A program made the position numbers and the translations under genes. The notes under the pieces are model-generated. The model did no database searches and was not told the origin of the DNA. It worked only from the letters and a program-made list of their open reading frames with translations. Positions 22,544 through 33,924 of a DNA stretch of 64,000 nt are shown piece after piece. Numbering within the stretch: position 1 is the stretch's first letter; each line of letters begins with the position of its first letter. This DNA comes from Branchiostoma floridae (taxonomy: Eukaryota; Chordata; Leptocardii; Amphioxiformes; Branchiostomatidae), in contig NC_049986.1 of assembly GCF_000003815.2 (NCBI RefSeq), positions 15,463,569 through 15,527,568 on the forward strand. The letters are read 5' to 3'.

Positions 22544-25500
22544 ATGGAGTCCAAAGTCCTGCTGTCGGTATTTCTTCTGATATGCGTGGCTGTGTGTCAT
22601 GGCGAGAGTAATCCTGAGCATCCACAAGGCGATACAACCAGGTACACAATGATGCAATTACAATATCTTTTTTTTGTGTGTGTGGTAATGTACCTAGCAA
22701 TTTAGTTTTCTACATTGGATAAAGGCGTGTATTTCTTTGGAATGTTTCTTGAACTAACATGTTGACTACGGTCTTGTTATGATCTGCCGTCATAGCACAT
22801 TTAGTGGTGCTAGTACGGGTATGAAGTGGACAGCTTAGAACTCTCAGAAGTTTAAAACTAAAATGTCGGACTAACAGATACAATGTGCCGTACTTAGTTT
22901 GTTTGTTTTACAACAAAAATCACAGTGGCGACAGACCAATTCTTAAACAAGGATTGATCTAAAACAGTCCTTGTTTAAGAATTGATCTGAATTGATCTTA
23001 AGTGGTTAAGTTTATACTACTCAGAAATTTTATCAGAGTATTTATTGATGTCTTGCGTAATTTTTTTAATTTTTCTAGCGTTTTACAAAATATAGTGCAG
23101 TATACCTGTACCCATTCATTCAAAGTCTTTCCTTTCCTATGCGACAGCAGTGAAGACGATCTGAAAAATGTCTGTACCGGAGAGTGCCCTGAGTTCGAGC
23201 TGTTGTGCTCGACCCCAGAGTATGACATAAGGCGGTACAAGAGCGCCCTCTGGGTGTCCACCACTACGTTACACCTGTCCCTCTCCCAGGCCACCGCTAG
23301 GGGGCGGAAACGCTTACATGACTACTTCAAAGGTTTAAATGACAAAAGTAAGCCATGTTTTAATTTTCATCAGGCTCAATATGTTTATCAACCAACCAAC
23401 AATCTCTGTACTCAGATGAATGTATTAAACTCGACGAAGAACCAGTAAAAAGATAGATCCAGAACCTATGACTATGTTATTCATAATTACCATATAGCCA
23501 GGCGACGTCGAACAATCAGAATTCTCCATTTTCCCCATATCCCAGGTCATTAAGTTAATATATACTATCCGCATGAGGGGTATAGGTCTCGTTCTCAGGA
23601 TATTGTCAACCATTACTGAGTAGAGGAAAACTTACTGAGTGAAGGAATCCTTGGGAACGAGAGCCACAAAATGGCGCGCGGTTCAACTGAGGCGAACAAA
23701 ACATGCGAATAGATCACAAACAGTGACGTTACGGTAGGTACAGGGAGTGATGGTGAGATATCGCCCAGCCAGGTAAGAAGGTTCGAATGGTAGGGAGAGC
23801 AAGTTTCTAGGTAATGTAATGCCCTCTCCTGAGCTGAGTCGTCACGACTAGATCTATGACAATGCTAATATGATAATGACGTTAATAACCCGCTTTCCTT
23901 CGATGTATACGGTACCATAATTCATGGCCAGTTCCTATCACCGCTTCATTCCGTGTTTATAGGAACCGTCCATGAATTATGGCACCGTATATACACTGAA
24001 GGAAAGCGGGTTAATATTAACCCAATATTAACATATTTTCAGGACTGACAATGCCGTACACCGCACCCATGGTGACACAGACCCGGGAGCCTTCTGAGAT
24101 CGAGAGTCCCGTTCGTGAAATCACCGTGTCCATGCCTCTTCCTAAAAAGGTGGCAAAGAACCCTCCAAACCCAAGAGATCCCAGCGTAAGTGTATTAGAT
24201 TACCATTTACCGTGAATAGAGGTGGGTACCGGTACAGGTACAGGTACGGTCCAGGTCTATTGATCTAATCATATGTGAAAACTTGTGAATGAGCGATACT
24301 CAAAACAATGGTCCATTTTGCTACAAAGAATTCTGCTTGGTGGAGTATCCGACGTCCACTGACGTTTTAAATCCTAACCGATGTCTCGGATAGTGCAGAA
24401 ACGGCATGAAGCTGCAAAGAAGCTTAAGTATTGCTTTACTTTGAAGGAACAGGTTACTTAACCCTATTCAGACCGGGGGGGGGGGGGCTTTTGAGGCCCG
24501 CGCTAACTTCGATGTCCTATAACGCCAGAACGGCTTACGCTAGAGCCACCAAATTTGGTGAGTTTTCCTAAAATATTGTTGCCAACAATTTTAAGAAGTT
24601 TGACAAATTTTCCATTTTTTTTTGTTGCCATGGCAACCGTTTGTTGACAGGCAGTTTTGCCAAAAATCACTATTTTTGGTTCTAACTGTGTATTTTTCAC
24701 ATTTATTTGCTATATTACTGCGATTTTGTTACATAAATAAAATCTTAAATTATTCAGCATATCTTTTATAATTATATATGCATAAATTATGCTAATTTGA
24801 TGACGTCATCAGCCCAAAATCCAAGATGGCGGACCGAATGGCCAAATCAATAATAACAAGCTAATTATCCCTTAAAATTTGTAACTACCTGGTATTTTTT
24901 CATCAAAAACCATCTAAATGAATGAATTTAGTCTATTTCCATTGCCCTTTGTGATTATTTGTTGCAAAAAAAGTATTTTAAAAAATTCAAGGTGGTGGAT
25001 ATAATACGGCGGAGCCCAACTCGTATCTTAGATGTGCATGACGTCATTTTATGACGTCATATTGAAGTCATTGATGTTGCTATTGGCAACGCAAGTCGTA
25101 ATAAACATTATTATTCTGTTATCTGCACTTGTTGTTACATTTTTGTAGCATAACTTGAAGTTTTCTGAGAATACCCATTTTTCATGGATTTGGCCAATGT
25201 AATCAAATTGATGACGTCATAATTACGTCATCTTACGTCAACGTAACGTCAAACGTCACATACTTGTCAGATATTATGTCGAAATTATGTCCTGAAAATT
25301 TGGTGGCCTTACGGCACATCGTTTTAGAGTTATACTGAATAGGGTTAAACTGCGTATCCTGTCTGTCCAAGGTGGTGATAGATCTTGTCCCAGAGACCAT
25401 CATGTACGTGAAGAAGTTTGCAGGACGTTCTCCCAGCGTCGGCTTTATCGCTGATCTTGAGGCCAGAAACTTCTTCAAGACCCTGAAGACGAAGAAGGAA

Positions 25501-28500
25501 CCATTCTATGGGAATGACGGCTACTACTACGTCGCTCAGTATGGCAGGTATTGTCAAGTGCGCAACTCTTAAAACCCTTTTCTTGTCTATTTGTAGAACT
25601 GAATAAATATAACGCCAAAAGAATAGCCTCAATGTATTGAAAAATCGGCAACTGACATAGTCTTCACATTGTAATTCAGTCCAGGCTCGTCCGACCGCAA
25701 CATGCACAACGAGATTTGGGTTTTTGCCATGAACGAGAGATCCTACAAGTACCTGGAGTTCAACGACCAAACCGCAGACGGACGGGTACTTCCGAAGTGT
25801 CTCCGTGGAGTGGAGACCATGGTGTGGGAGAAAATGGACCAGAGCGACATCCCTCTGTTGACTCGGAAGCAGTGCTCTACAACGTACTGCCAAGGTATCA
25901 TCGGATATGTCCGTTCTTTAACCAGCTGCTTGAAGATAATTTAGTAACGTACGCTGTTCTTCTGGCGCTTTCTTTTAGTAGTAAGATGATGTTTATGTGT
26001 TGTATTCTCTGGCCACTTAAGAATAAATATGTTTTAAACCTGACACATTTATTGACACGCCTTTCCTTTTAGCCTCCAATAATTGCCCAAAGGCGGAGAC
26101 AGAGAAAGTGGAGGGTATTGACGACATGTCGATACGGCTGAAGATCTTCAAGGGAGGATCCAGGTCATTTGTCTACACACCTCCCACCTGCCACTATGAC
26201 ACCGCTAGTCATGCTTCTCTGGGTCCGTTGGTGGAGTCTCTAAAGGCATCAGGTAAGAAACGTTAGACTTAAGACTTTAGACTTTAGACTTAAGACTTTA
26301 GACTTTAGACTTTAGACTTTAGACTTTAGACTTTAGACTTAAGACTTAAGACTTTAGACTTTAGACTTTAGACTTTAGACTTAAGACTCTAGACTCTAGA
26401 CTCTAGACTCTAGACTCTAGACTCTAGACTCTAGACTTTAGACACCAAGGTCGGTCAGGTATTGTGTAGACATCATGAGGTTGATTTGTGTTCCATCTAA
26501 GGAATTGTTGGAAGACTACCTTGGCTTGAAACTTTTGTTTTGGCACGGTTTTAAGATATTGGATTGTTATGAAGATTGTAAAAGACATATTTTCCCAATA
26601 GGCTGCTAATGGACTTCATGCTGCGCAAATATGTCAAAAAAGACACCATTTTTCTCATCAAAATGTATTTGTCTACAGATGTCTCCTCTTCCGAGATCAA
26701 TCTAATGGTTACAGTCGTCATGGAGAAAAGAGAAGAGTTGGATGGGAAGAATAGCTGTCAGAAGTTCTTCAAAGTGAAGTTTGTGGCAGGCGGGGCAAAA
26801 GGGAGCCGATCACGAGAGGTACATTGATATGTCTTGATAGAGATCATTTCCAAAAGGAAAAAAAAAGAAACGATATAACTTTATTAAAACCAGACATTGT
26901 TTGTAATCGTCGTTTTCTCCACAGGACGTAGAGATGAAAGAGGAAGCTGGCTTGCAGATGCCGAAGACAGTAGAAGCGCTACATCAGGGAGAGGATTCTG
27001 TTTCAGGGTAAGTCAAAGTCTGTGATGCAAGAACTACATTACAGGGCAGTTACTATCATTAGATGTTACGTGATGAGTTTTACGTGACCAATCATCTCAC
27101 AAACATCAAAACGATATTATAGTCGTTGTTTGTTTTTCGTCACTCATTAGAGTATACTCCAAGTGTTTCGGCGGCAATGCCTACTACGAGCCGACAACCA
27201 TCGCTTCCACGGCAAAGATGCTCATGGAACGACTCAAGGACAAGAAGAAGTGTTTCCTGGGTGACCACATCAGCGTAGTCGAATACCATCCACAGTACAG
27301 ACTGTTTGACCGTCACAATGAGGTTCTTAAAACTGTTTTTATAATCATGATCATCTTTAAATTACCGATGCAGGAAAGCAGGCGAGCAAATAACAATCTG
27401 GGTTTGGTAACGCTGCAACGCATGGTTCTACAGCTACGTAGCTACGTTTCTGTTTGTCTATAGTTGATGGTTACGTTTAGAGATTCTTTCGTCTGATACG
27501 TAATAAACACTCAAGGCCTCAAAGTTGTTAAGATAATCACAATGCACTGTGCTGTTAAGTCAATGATTTACCACAAGGGTGTTAATGATGATTTTCCTTC
27601 AACGATTTATGGCATTATATTGATGAGAGAAATTTTAACGTATTGACAGGAAATCTTTGGTTAGCATCTACGTTGTAGATTTGTCATTTTTTTTGTACCT
27701 CCTAAATTGAGGACCATCATTGACTTCTAGATCCACCTTGACGCCGACCCGGACTGCAGTGACCAGGAGGGCCGTCCGGAGTTCACCTTCAACCTCCCGC
27801 TGAGTAAAGACTACAGCCGGACTGACATGAGGCCATCGTTGGGTGACCAATGCGACACTCATCACCAGTGTCCAAACACGACCACCATCATGAGACTTGA
27901 GAACAACCTGGAGATGTTTCAGTATGCACCAGGTATTGTACTTCACGTCACTTGTTTGGTTCCATTGAAAGTATCTGAGCAAACAGACACAGCTCATTTC
28001 GTGGTCTAGGACCTTGTTCAAGAATTTATTTCAAATACAGTGTCTAAAACAAGAAACGGCTTTATACAGACCACAGAGCAATATTGTAAATGTAAATATA
28101 AGCATTAACTTATCAAGCCATTTGCAATCTTGTCATCTTTTTCTTGACAGGAAGTTGGTTCCTCTCCAAGAGTCCTACCAAGTCCTGTAGCATCAGGGAA
28201 GCTTTCAACAAGGCGCTGAATCCCTTTCTGTCATACCTGAACGGGAAGAATGAAGGCAACTCCAAAATTGACATGATTATACCATTGTATGGCAAGGCAA
28301 GGCACATTTTGTACTACTCGTATTCTATTTAAATAGTATAACGTAACAGTAGTGAACATGGGTCTCATACGACCTTTCGTCCTACGCGAGACTTTACAGC
28401 AAGACCCCTACGTTGGTCACAAATTACAAAGATTGCCACAACAGGAATTATAAGAATTTTGGAAAACAATCTGTTTAACTGAATATATTATATCATATGT

Positions 28501-31500
28501 ATATGTAGTATCAAGGAATATTTACTATTTCGTTTCATGGGATGCCTACTGGCGGAAACACAATCTGGATTCTTGTCACTCAGGTAAATGCGTTCGCGCA
28601 GCCGGGGTCGTGTGAGACGGTCACCACAGTGAGCACAATGGTACCGGGAAACTTTGCGGATAACCCGCTCAAGCCCATCGAGGACACGGTAAGTTAGACC
28701 AACAATCACGGCTGAAGGCAACTGTGTAGTGTTTGAATGTACTGGCGGTGTCATAACAGTTAAGCCTTCTAAAACAGTACAATGTATGTACGGACATATC
28801 ATCGTTCATCCATCTTGAACATCACTTCAGATGTATGCGGCGTAACTAAAGTGAGAATGCTCTACTTAGACCTCTTTCCAGTTACAGCGGCCATGTTGGA
28901 TTTCCTGGGGCATACTTATATCTGTATTACATGCTACAAAGGAGAATGCCCAACTGCAGCCTCGTTTTGGTGATCACGGGAAATCCAACATGGATATCCG
29001 CAACTGGAATTTTGGGCATCTAATATGTGTTGACATCAATCTGTCACCAGATATTACTAATGATTCGTCTCCTGACAGGTTTCAGTTCAACGTCTTGAGG
29101 CAGAGAAAAGATTTATCCGGTCACTATACAAGGGTAAGGTCGGCTCAGGTGAACTGGAACGGCACCTGATTGGTCTGATTGTCGACGTGGGTAACCTCAA
29201 GCCATTTGGATTGGAGTACAATCCCCAAGTAAGTTTGGGCTCGAAATATTTGACAAGTGAGTAACTGTTATGTATATATGTGGCGTCTGATAGCTACCTG
29301 TCTAGTGAGGCTTCGAAGGAACATTTTCTTATTTCTGCACGGTCTTCTTTGTTCATACTATAATCATCGTTCTTTGATGTTTCAGAATATGTGGCTTGCT
29401 ACCTATGGCGACGCACGCACACGGGAAGAACTCTTAGAAGTTGTCATAGAAGTGAAAAAGGTACGGCAATATTCCTTCTGTATTTGATATATCATTGTTA
29501 TGTGCTGTTGTTTGGTTGATGAATGTACATCATCAAATTCCCTTGTGTTGGAATTTCTTGGAAGATCGTTGAATAAAATCTGGACAAAATTGAAGTTAGG
29601 AAGTGAAGTTGAGAGGGTGTGAACATCTCAAATCTCACCTTACTAACTATTGTGTTCTGGTCTTCTGGACGTGGTCTCTAGGTGACACACTTATATGTTA
29701 AACTGTTCTGTCTGTTTATACCTGTGATGTTTGCATTTTGTTCCAAAGGCACCCAAGGATGGCCAGGATGTCATCATGTCAGAAGAAACTGGAGATGAAC
29801 GGAAGGAAGACGCTTCAGACGGGAAGGTGGCTCTTCCGAAGCCGGAGGGCTGCAGCGAGTCTGTCTGTCCGACTGTCTACGTCACCAAAAACCACAGCAA
29901 CTTCATGGAGCTGCTGCTTCCAAGTCGTGAGGATTTATTATATAGGCTTAGTATAATCACAATCAGTATGATAATAAATATAGATATTCGGTATCATTGA
30001 TTCCAATACAATTTGATGTAAATGTGCATAATGTTTGTAGTATAGTTATGTTGATGTATGATTCACCATAAAGGTAGAAGCGTGTGTCACTTGACCAAGC
30101 TATGTGGAGATCCTCGAACATCCGGCAGGCAGCTCATCAGGCCCATTCTTGGGTATTTCAACGGTGACAACAGCGCCAACAAGAAGATCAAGAACTTCGC
30201 TGTCCCACTTTTTAAGGTACTTCATTAAATTTAAGGAATATCATCATCATATTAAAAGGCCGAAACATCTTTTTAAACTTATCGTATTGACAAGTTTACT
30301 TTGCTCTATACATCGAAAGATTTGTCTCTCTCTTTTCTCCTGGGAAGTTCCAAAATACGTAAGATGATAAAGTCTGTGACATTCTAACGTTGATGGCATG
30401 TTGAATGGCGTCCCACCTCAGGTCAGACTCTACTCCGCTGAAGAGGAAGAGAAGGGCATCTCTCCGTGCGATCGTGAGTACCAGGCCTGTGTCAGACTGC
30501 CTGATGAGTACAAGGACATACCGGAGCCAAATAACAAAGAGGTAATTTTGCAAAAGTTTAAACTTTGTTCCAACACAAAGAAGGGACTCACCATAAATTT
30601 TCGGTCGAGCACTCCGACCTTCTTCAGATGAAATGATTCGCTGACTAATCCGGAAGTCGTCGGATGACGTCAGGTAGCAGCGAATCATAAATGGCGGGAA
30701 GGCAAAACCTGCCACCATCACGGTTCAACGAGGGTTGATGTGCCCTAATGCAGATAGCCTCCCCGACGCCCCCCACGAACCAATCCCGTTCAGTGTCCAA
30801 GATGCGAACTTGGTCTAGAGACACGGAGTGGCCGGGGGATTCAATGTGTATGTGCTGCGACACCTCTGAGGATGTTGAGCTGTGACGTCTGTGCTCTAAG
30901 AAACGGGTCTTTAATGGTCGTTCCGTTTCCCCGATGTACGATTCGGTGCACGGGCCTCTGATGTTTTGTCCGTTACACCGGATGTGGTAAACCTCGCCGC
31001 TCTTGTGTTCTTTGGGCGTCTTATCCTTAGGCGCCACCAATATCTGCCTAAGTGTCCTAGTCGGCCTAAAGTAGGTGTTTATGCCTTGCGAGTGGAAGAT
31101 TCTACGTAAGGCTTCCGAAACATTCTTCACATAGGGTAATACTACCAGCCCTTTATTCTGTGTATTGTTCCGATTTTGGTTGCCAGTCCTAGTAGTTTTG
31201 GGTGCTGTCGCCCTGGACACTGCCCACTCAGGGTAGCCACACTTACGTAATGCTTGAGATATGTGTTCCTTCTCTCGCTTCCTATCTTCCGGGTTGGTGA
31301 TAATCGAATCAGCCCTGTGGAACAATGTACTGATGACACCCAATTTGTGCTCTAATGGGTGACTAGAGTTGAAGTTTAGATACTGGTCCGTATGTGTGGG
31401 TTTTCTATAAATCGTTATGTCCAACGATCATCCTCTTTGACCACAGTCAGTGTGTCCAAGAAAGGTAAGGTTCTGTCCTGTTCTTCTTCAGTGGTGAACT

Positions 31501-32817
31501 TAATATCAGGATCTAAACTGTTTAAGTGCTCAGTAAACTCATCAGCATAGGCTTTCTTTAACTTTGTATGCGTATCATCCACATAACGGAACCACCATAT
31601 TAAACGGAGCTCGAGGGTGGGGGGCTGTGCTAATGGCTAATTTATGATTCGCTGCTACCTGACGTCATCCGACGACTTCCGGATTAGTCAGCGAATCATT
31701 TCATCTGAAGAAGGTCGGAGTGCTCGACCGAAAATGTATGGTGAGTCCCTTCTTTGTGTTGGAACAAAGTTTAAACTTTTGCAATATGGAATTTACCAAC
31801 ACAGATGAGCTTTCATTCGGATAACAAAGAGGTAAGTTAAACTGGAAAGATTGATGAAAGATACACTTGCAGACACATCATCGGTTATAGTTATCAACAC
31901 TCTTCCTTCTCAAAAGAAGTAACACTCTGTTTTCCTACTTTTTATTAGAATTCAACGTTAGTGTATGGACCATTTTTTTCTATTTGGCGATAGAGACTTG
32001 TCCGTAATTGACGTTGCTCTCTCTATGTTCTGTTCTGTTCTGTCGCGCAGCTGAGCATATTTACTGCCAGTAAGGGTCTTCACGGATACGGCATCGCCGT
32101 GAGGGGCCATGTCTCCGAGGCTGTCGCATCAGAAGCAACTTCGACCTTGATGCAGACACTCGACAAGGAAAACGTCCCGTATGATAAGGCAAGTGAAAAC
32201 TGCAGATCTATCCAAGAATAATATACTTTCATGCATCGTTCGTGTTTTATCACGCTTTCGCTTCCTGCCGTTCTTTAATTGCTAAGATCCCTTTCTTCTT
32301 TCATCTTACCACAGACTTGGTTGGCGTTTGTCTCATACGATAAGCCCCACACCAATCCGGAAAAGAAGACCACCTATATCATCTTCGTCAAGAAGAGCGA
32401 AAACAATGAAGAAGGTTGGGTACATGCTTAAAACTACTTTCGTTCAGGACCAATGTTGGGTGTTTTATTGGGAACTGACGACCATTTGTTTGTACTTAGA
32501 AAACGAGTATCAGATCTGTATTTTGAGCATCAGATTACTCAATCGAGCAGTTGCAAGTCATTTTTTCTGGATTCTAATAACACAGTCACCCTGCTATTTC
32601 TTCCGGTGTTTTAAAGAAAGGTCTACCGGGTTACAAGCTCATGAATCCCCTTAAAACGATATATTTGATTGAAAGAAGGGTTCCCCCTAGAGCTTCCTCA
32701 ATTGTGCTTCAGTACAAGATGAATTTGTATATTTACTGTACCCTTGTCACGTCATTTCTAATAATCCTTATTGATATTTTCCTTGCAGAAGGCGACTCAA
32801 ACGAGACGGAGAGCTAG
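22544..32817 (+). CDS. Copy C: secreted protein with four SOUL/HEBP-like domains (complete, 20 exons)
   Basis: Exons: 22544-22641, 23151-23347, 24043-24185, 25372-25547, 25680-25894, 26073-26252, 26679-26818, 26925-27007, 27151-27322, 27731-27932, 28151-28296, 28584-28688, 29079-29228, 29386-29460, 29749-29926, 30074-30216, 30422-30541, 32051-32188, 32315-32414, 32789-32817. They sum to 2790 nt, or 929 residues, with an open frame. The signal peptide is MESKVLLSVFLLICVAVCHG, followed by nine extra residues relative to copy B. Domain 1 shows YDIRRYKSALWVST; domain 2 shows YSKCFGGNAYYEP. Domain 3 (exons 10-14) is clearly diverged from A and B, whereas exons 15-19 (domain 4) are almost identical to them. 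Exons 11 and 18 have GC rather than GT donors. A Penelope-like element starts at the exon 17 donor (now gtaatt). Introns 2, 3 and 6 carry a hairpin MITE, a TTAA element and a heptamer array. Confidence 0.85.
22938..22983. repeat. Short hairpin in copy C intron 1
   Basis: Arms AATTCTTAAACAAGGA and TCCTTGTTTAAGAATT flank a loop of about 14 bases. No copy is present in the matching intron of copy B. It may be the remnant of a small inverted-repeat element. Confidence 0.6.
23887..24012. mobile_element. 126-bp hairpin MITE in copy C intron 2
   Basis: Two inverted arms of about 50 bp begin AACCCGCTTTCCTTC on the left and end GAAGGAAAGCGGGTT on the right, separated by about 20 bases. The corresponding part of copy B intron 2 lacks it. 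The target duplication is ambiguous because both ends are TTAAT-rich. Confidence 0.7.
24219..24365. mobile_element. Partial copy of the hAT-type MITE found in copy D intron 1
   Basis: The segment starts TAGAGGTGGGTACCGGTAC and matches, with divergence, the reversed right end of the element at 37534-37973, including GGTACGGTCCAGGTC and a shared TTGGTGGAGTATCC. Only one terminus is present, so it is a truncated relic in intron 3 of copy C. Confidence 0.65.
24462..25344. mobile_element. 883-bp TTAA-flanked non-coding DNA element in copy C intron 3
   Basis: Both ends carry the terminal inverted repeat CCCTATTCAG, bounded by TTAA at 24458-24461 and 25345-25348. Copy B intron 3 has no insertion at the matching place (near 11340). 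TTAA target sites are typical of piggyBac-type transposition. The element has a run of G, no protein-coding capacity, and several copies of the palindrome TGACGTCA (for example near 24802, 25029, 25043 and 25211). It is a non-autonomous element. Confidence 0.75.
26263..26443. repeat. TTTAGAC / TCTAGAC heptamer tandem array
   Basis: About 26 tandem 7-bp units of TTTAGAC, TTAAGAC and TCTAGAC lie in intron 6 of copy C. Copy B has only two or three units at the same place (near 12475), so the array grew in copy C. Confidence 0.9.
30548..30691. repeat. Left inverted arm of the PLE
   Basis: This 144-bp arm is the reverse complement of 31641-31784 with about one mismatch seen by eye (CCATAAATTTTC against CCATACATTTTC). 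Near identity implies a recent insertion or a shared origin of both arms during insertion. The end of the endonuclease frame overlaps it. Confidence 0.85.
30645..31424 (-). pseudogene. PLE protein fragment: RT thumb region and GIY-YIG endonuclease
   Basis: 259 codons on the minus strand. It begins with TIYRKPTHTDQYLNFNSSHP and HKLGVISTLFHRA, typical of the C-terminal part of PLE reverse transcriptases. About 90 residues later the endonuclease region shows EVYHIRCNGQ (the GIY position) and ESYIGETERPLKTRFLEHRR (YIG and the catalytic Arg helix). The ATG is internal. A frameshift separates it from the upstream FRYVDD segment, so it is not a functional gene. Confidence 0.85.
31425..31610 (-). pseudogene. 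PLE reverse transcriptase fragment with YVDD motif
   Basis: A minus-strand reading segment contains WWFRYVDDTHTKLKKAYADE and EEQDRTLPFLDTLTV, the catalytic palm and following region of Penelope-type reverse transcriptases. It stops at TAA just before 31424, where a single-base shift moves reading into the endonuclease frame. A second shift occurs upstream near 31605. Everything N-terminal to the YVDD motif is absent. Confidence 0.75.
31641..31784. repeat. Right inverted arm of the PLE
   Basis: Partner of the left arm. It is followed by 36 bases of unique sequence and then by the duplicated target, which restores an intact AACAAAGAG|gtaagt donor at 31832. Confidence 0.85.
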
Positions 32818-33732
32818 AAATAGACCCGCAACGGAAAGCCAAGAAAATGCTACAGATAATTAATTCTATTATGAAGAAACGAGCAATCAAGCTAATGTGA
32901 ACACTGGCATATCTGCGTTTTGCGTGCAATGTCATAACTGATAACTAGCAAACACTAGCGAAATCACAACAATTCTACATTTAATGTTCTTCTCGATGAA
33001 CCGTTGTGAATTCACTGCAATGTTAACTCAATGTGTGTGGCCTGTTCTTGCGTCCTTGTGTACTATCAACATAGAGCAGATCACAGTCCGCGAAAATATG
33101 ACATCGTGTATTTTAACGCCTTCGTTATGTCACACGACAACATAAGAAGGATGCTTTGCACCTTGACCTTTAGACCCACCCACTCCATTTGCCTAATAGC
33201 TGATAACGGAGTCTTTGCTAAAAAGTGGTTACGTGATATAGATTTTACACCGAGTTAAAAGTTTGAACTGTTCCTGTTGAGACTGATAGAGCGAAGCATC
33301 AAGCAATGTTTTCTACACATGAGCTCAAAGAGAAGTGCCCAAATATGATATATGGTGACAGATTGATGTCAAACACATATCACATGTTTGAAGGCCTTGC
33401 CAATAAAACATTTTCACTTCGGTTACGATGCATCTGAAAAGAAGGTGTAGATGGATGAGCGTAGCGTACGGCGAAGCGCAAACATTCGACTTGAATTGTT
33501 CTGCCAGTTCATTCTAGTGGCGCTGAAGAAGAGGAGTGTTTGGTGTCACTCGAAACGTTCGGAAGTAAATCTCCGTTTTTATCCAGTTGTAGAGATTGAA
33601 TTGTATTTAAAGAAAGATGTAGTAATTACTCTGTACATACGTTTCCCTGTGTCACCTTTCAGAAGGTTTAATTGTTATGATACCGCCGGAACAATTCGTG
33701 TTCAATCTTCATCGTGAATATTACTAACCGTG
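32818..33732. other. Downstream flank of copy C, no gene seen
   Basis: The first ~300 bp are homologous to the 3' flanks of copies A and B, but the AATAAA present in both is replaced by CGATGAA (about 32993). The next AATAAA is at 33402. Short ORFs here match nothing I recognise. Confidence 0.55.
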
Positions 33733-33756
33733 CCTAAAGCCAGGTGTACCGAAAGT

Positions 33757-33924
33757 NNNNNNNNNNNNNNNNNNNNNNNNNNNNNNNNNNNNNNNNNNNN
33801 NNNNNNNNNNNNNNNNNNNNNNNNNNNNNNNNNNNNNNNNNNNNNNNNNNNNNNNNNNNNNNNNNNNNNNNNNNNNNNNNNNNNNNNNNNNNNNNNNNNN
33901 NNNNNNNNNNNNNNNNNNNNNNNN
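33757..33924. other. Assembly gap (168 N)
   Basis: Unresolved bases. The sequences on either side match both edges of the GGAACGAAAA array in the right arm, so the missing bases are most likely more of this tandem repeat. ORFs drawn across the gap are meaningless. Confidence 0.95.

Larger units (their letters stand above)
30546..31820 (-). mobile_element. Penelope-like retroelement (PLE) inserted at the exon 17 splice donor of copy C
   Basis: 1275 bp are bounded by a perfect 15-bp target duplication, ATAACAAAGAGGTAA, at 30531-30545 and 31821-31835. Inside it are two inverted arms of 144 bp (30548-30691 and 31641-31784). Between them on the minus strand lies a truncated reverse transcriptase end (FRYVDD) followed by a GIY-YIG endonuclease. 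Reverse transcriptase plus GIY-YIG and inverted terminal copies are hallmarks of Penelope-like elements. Most of the reverse transcriptase is missing and the frame is broken, so the copy is dead. Its left junction follows five bases after the end of exon 17. Confidence 0.9.
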
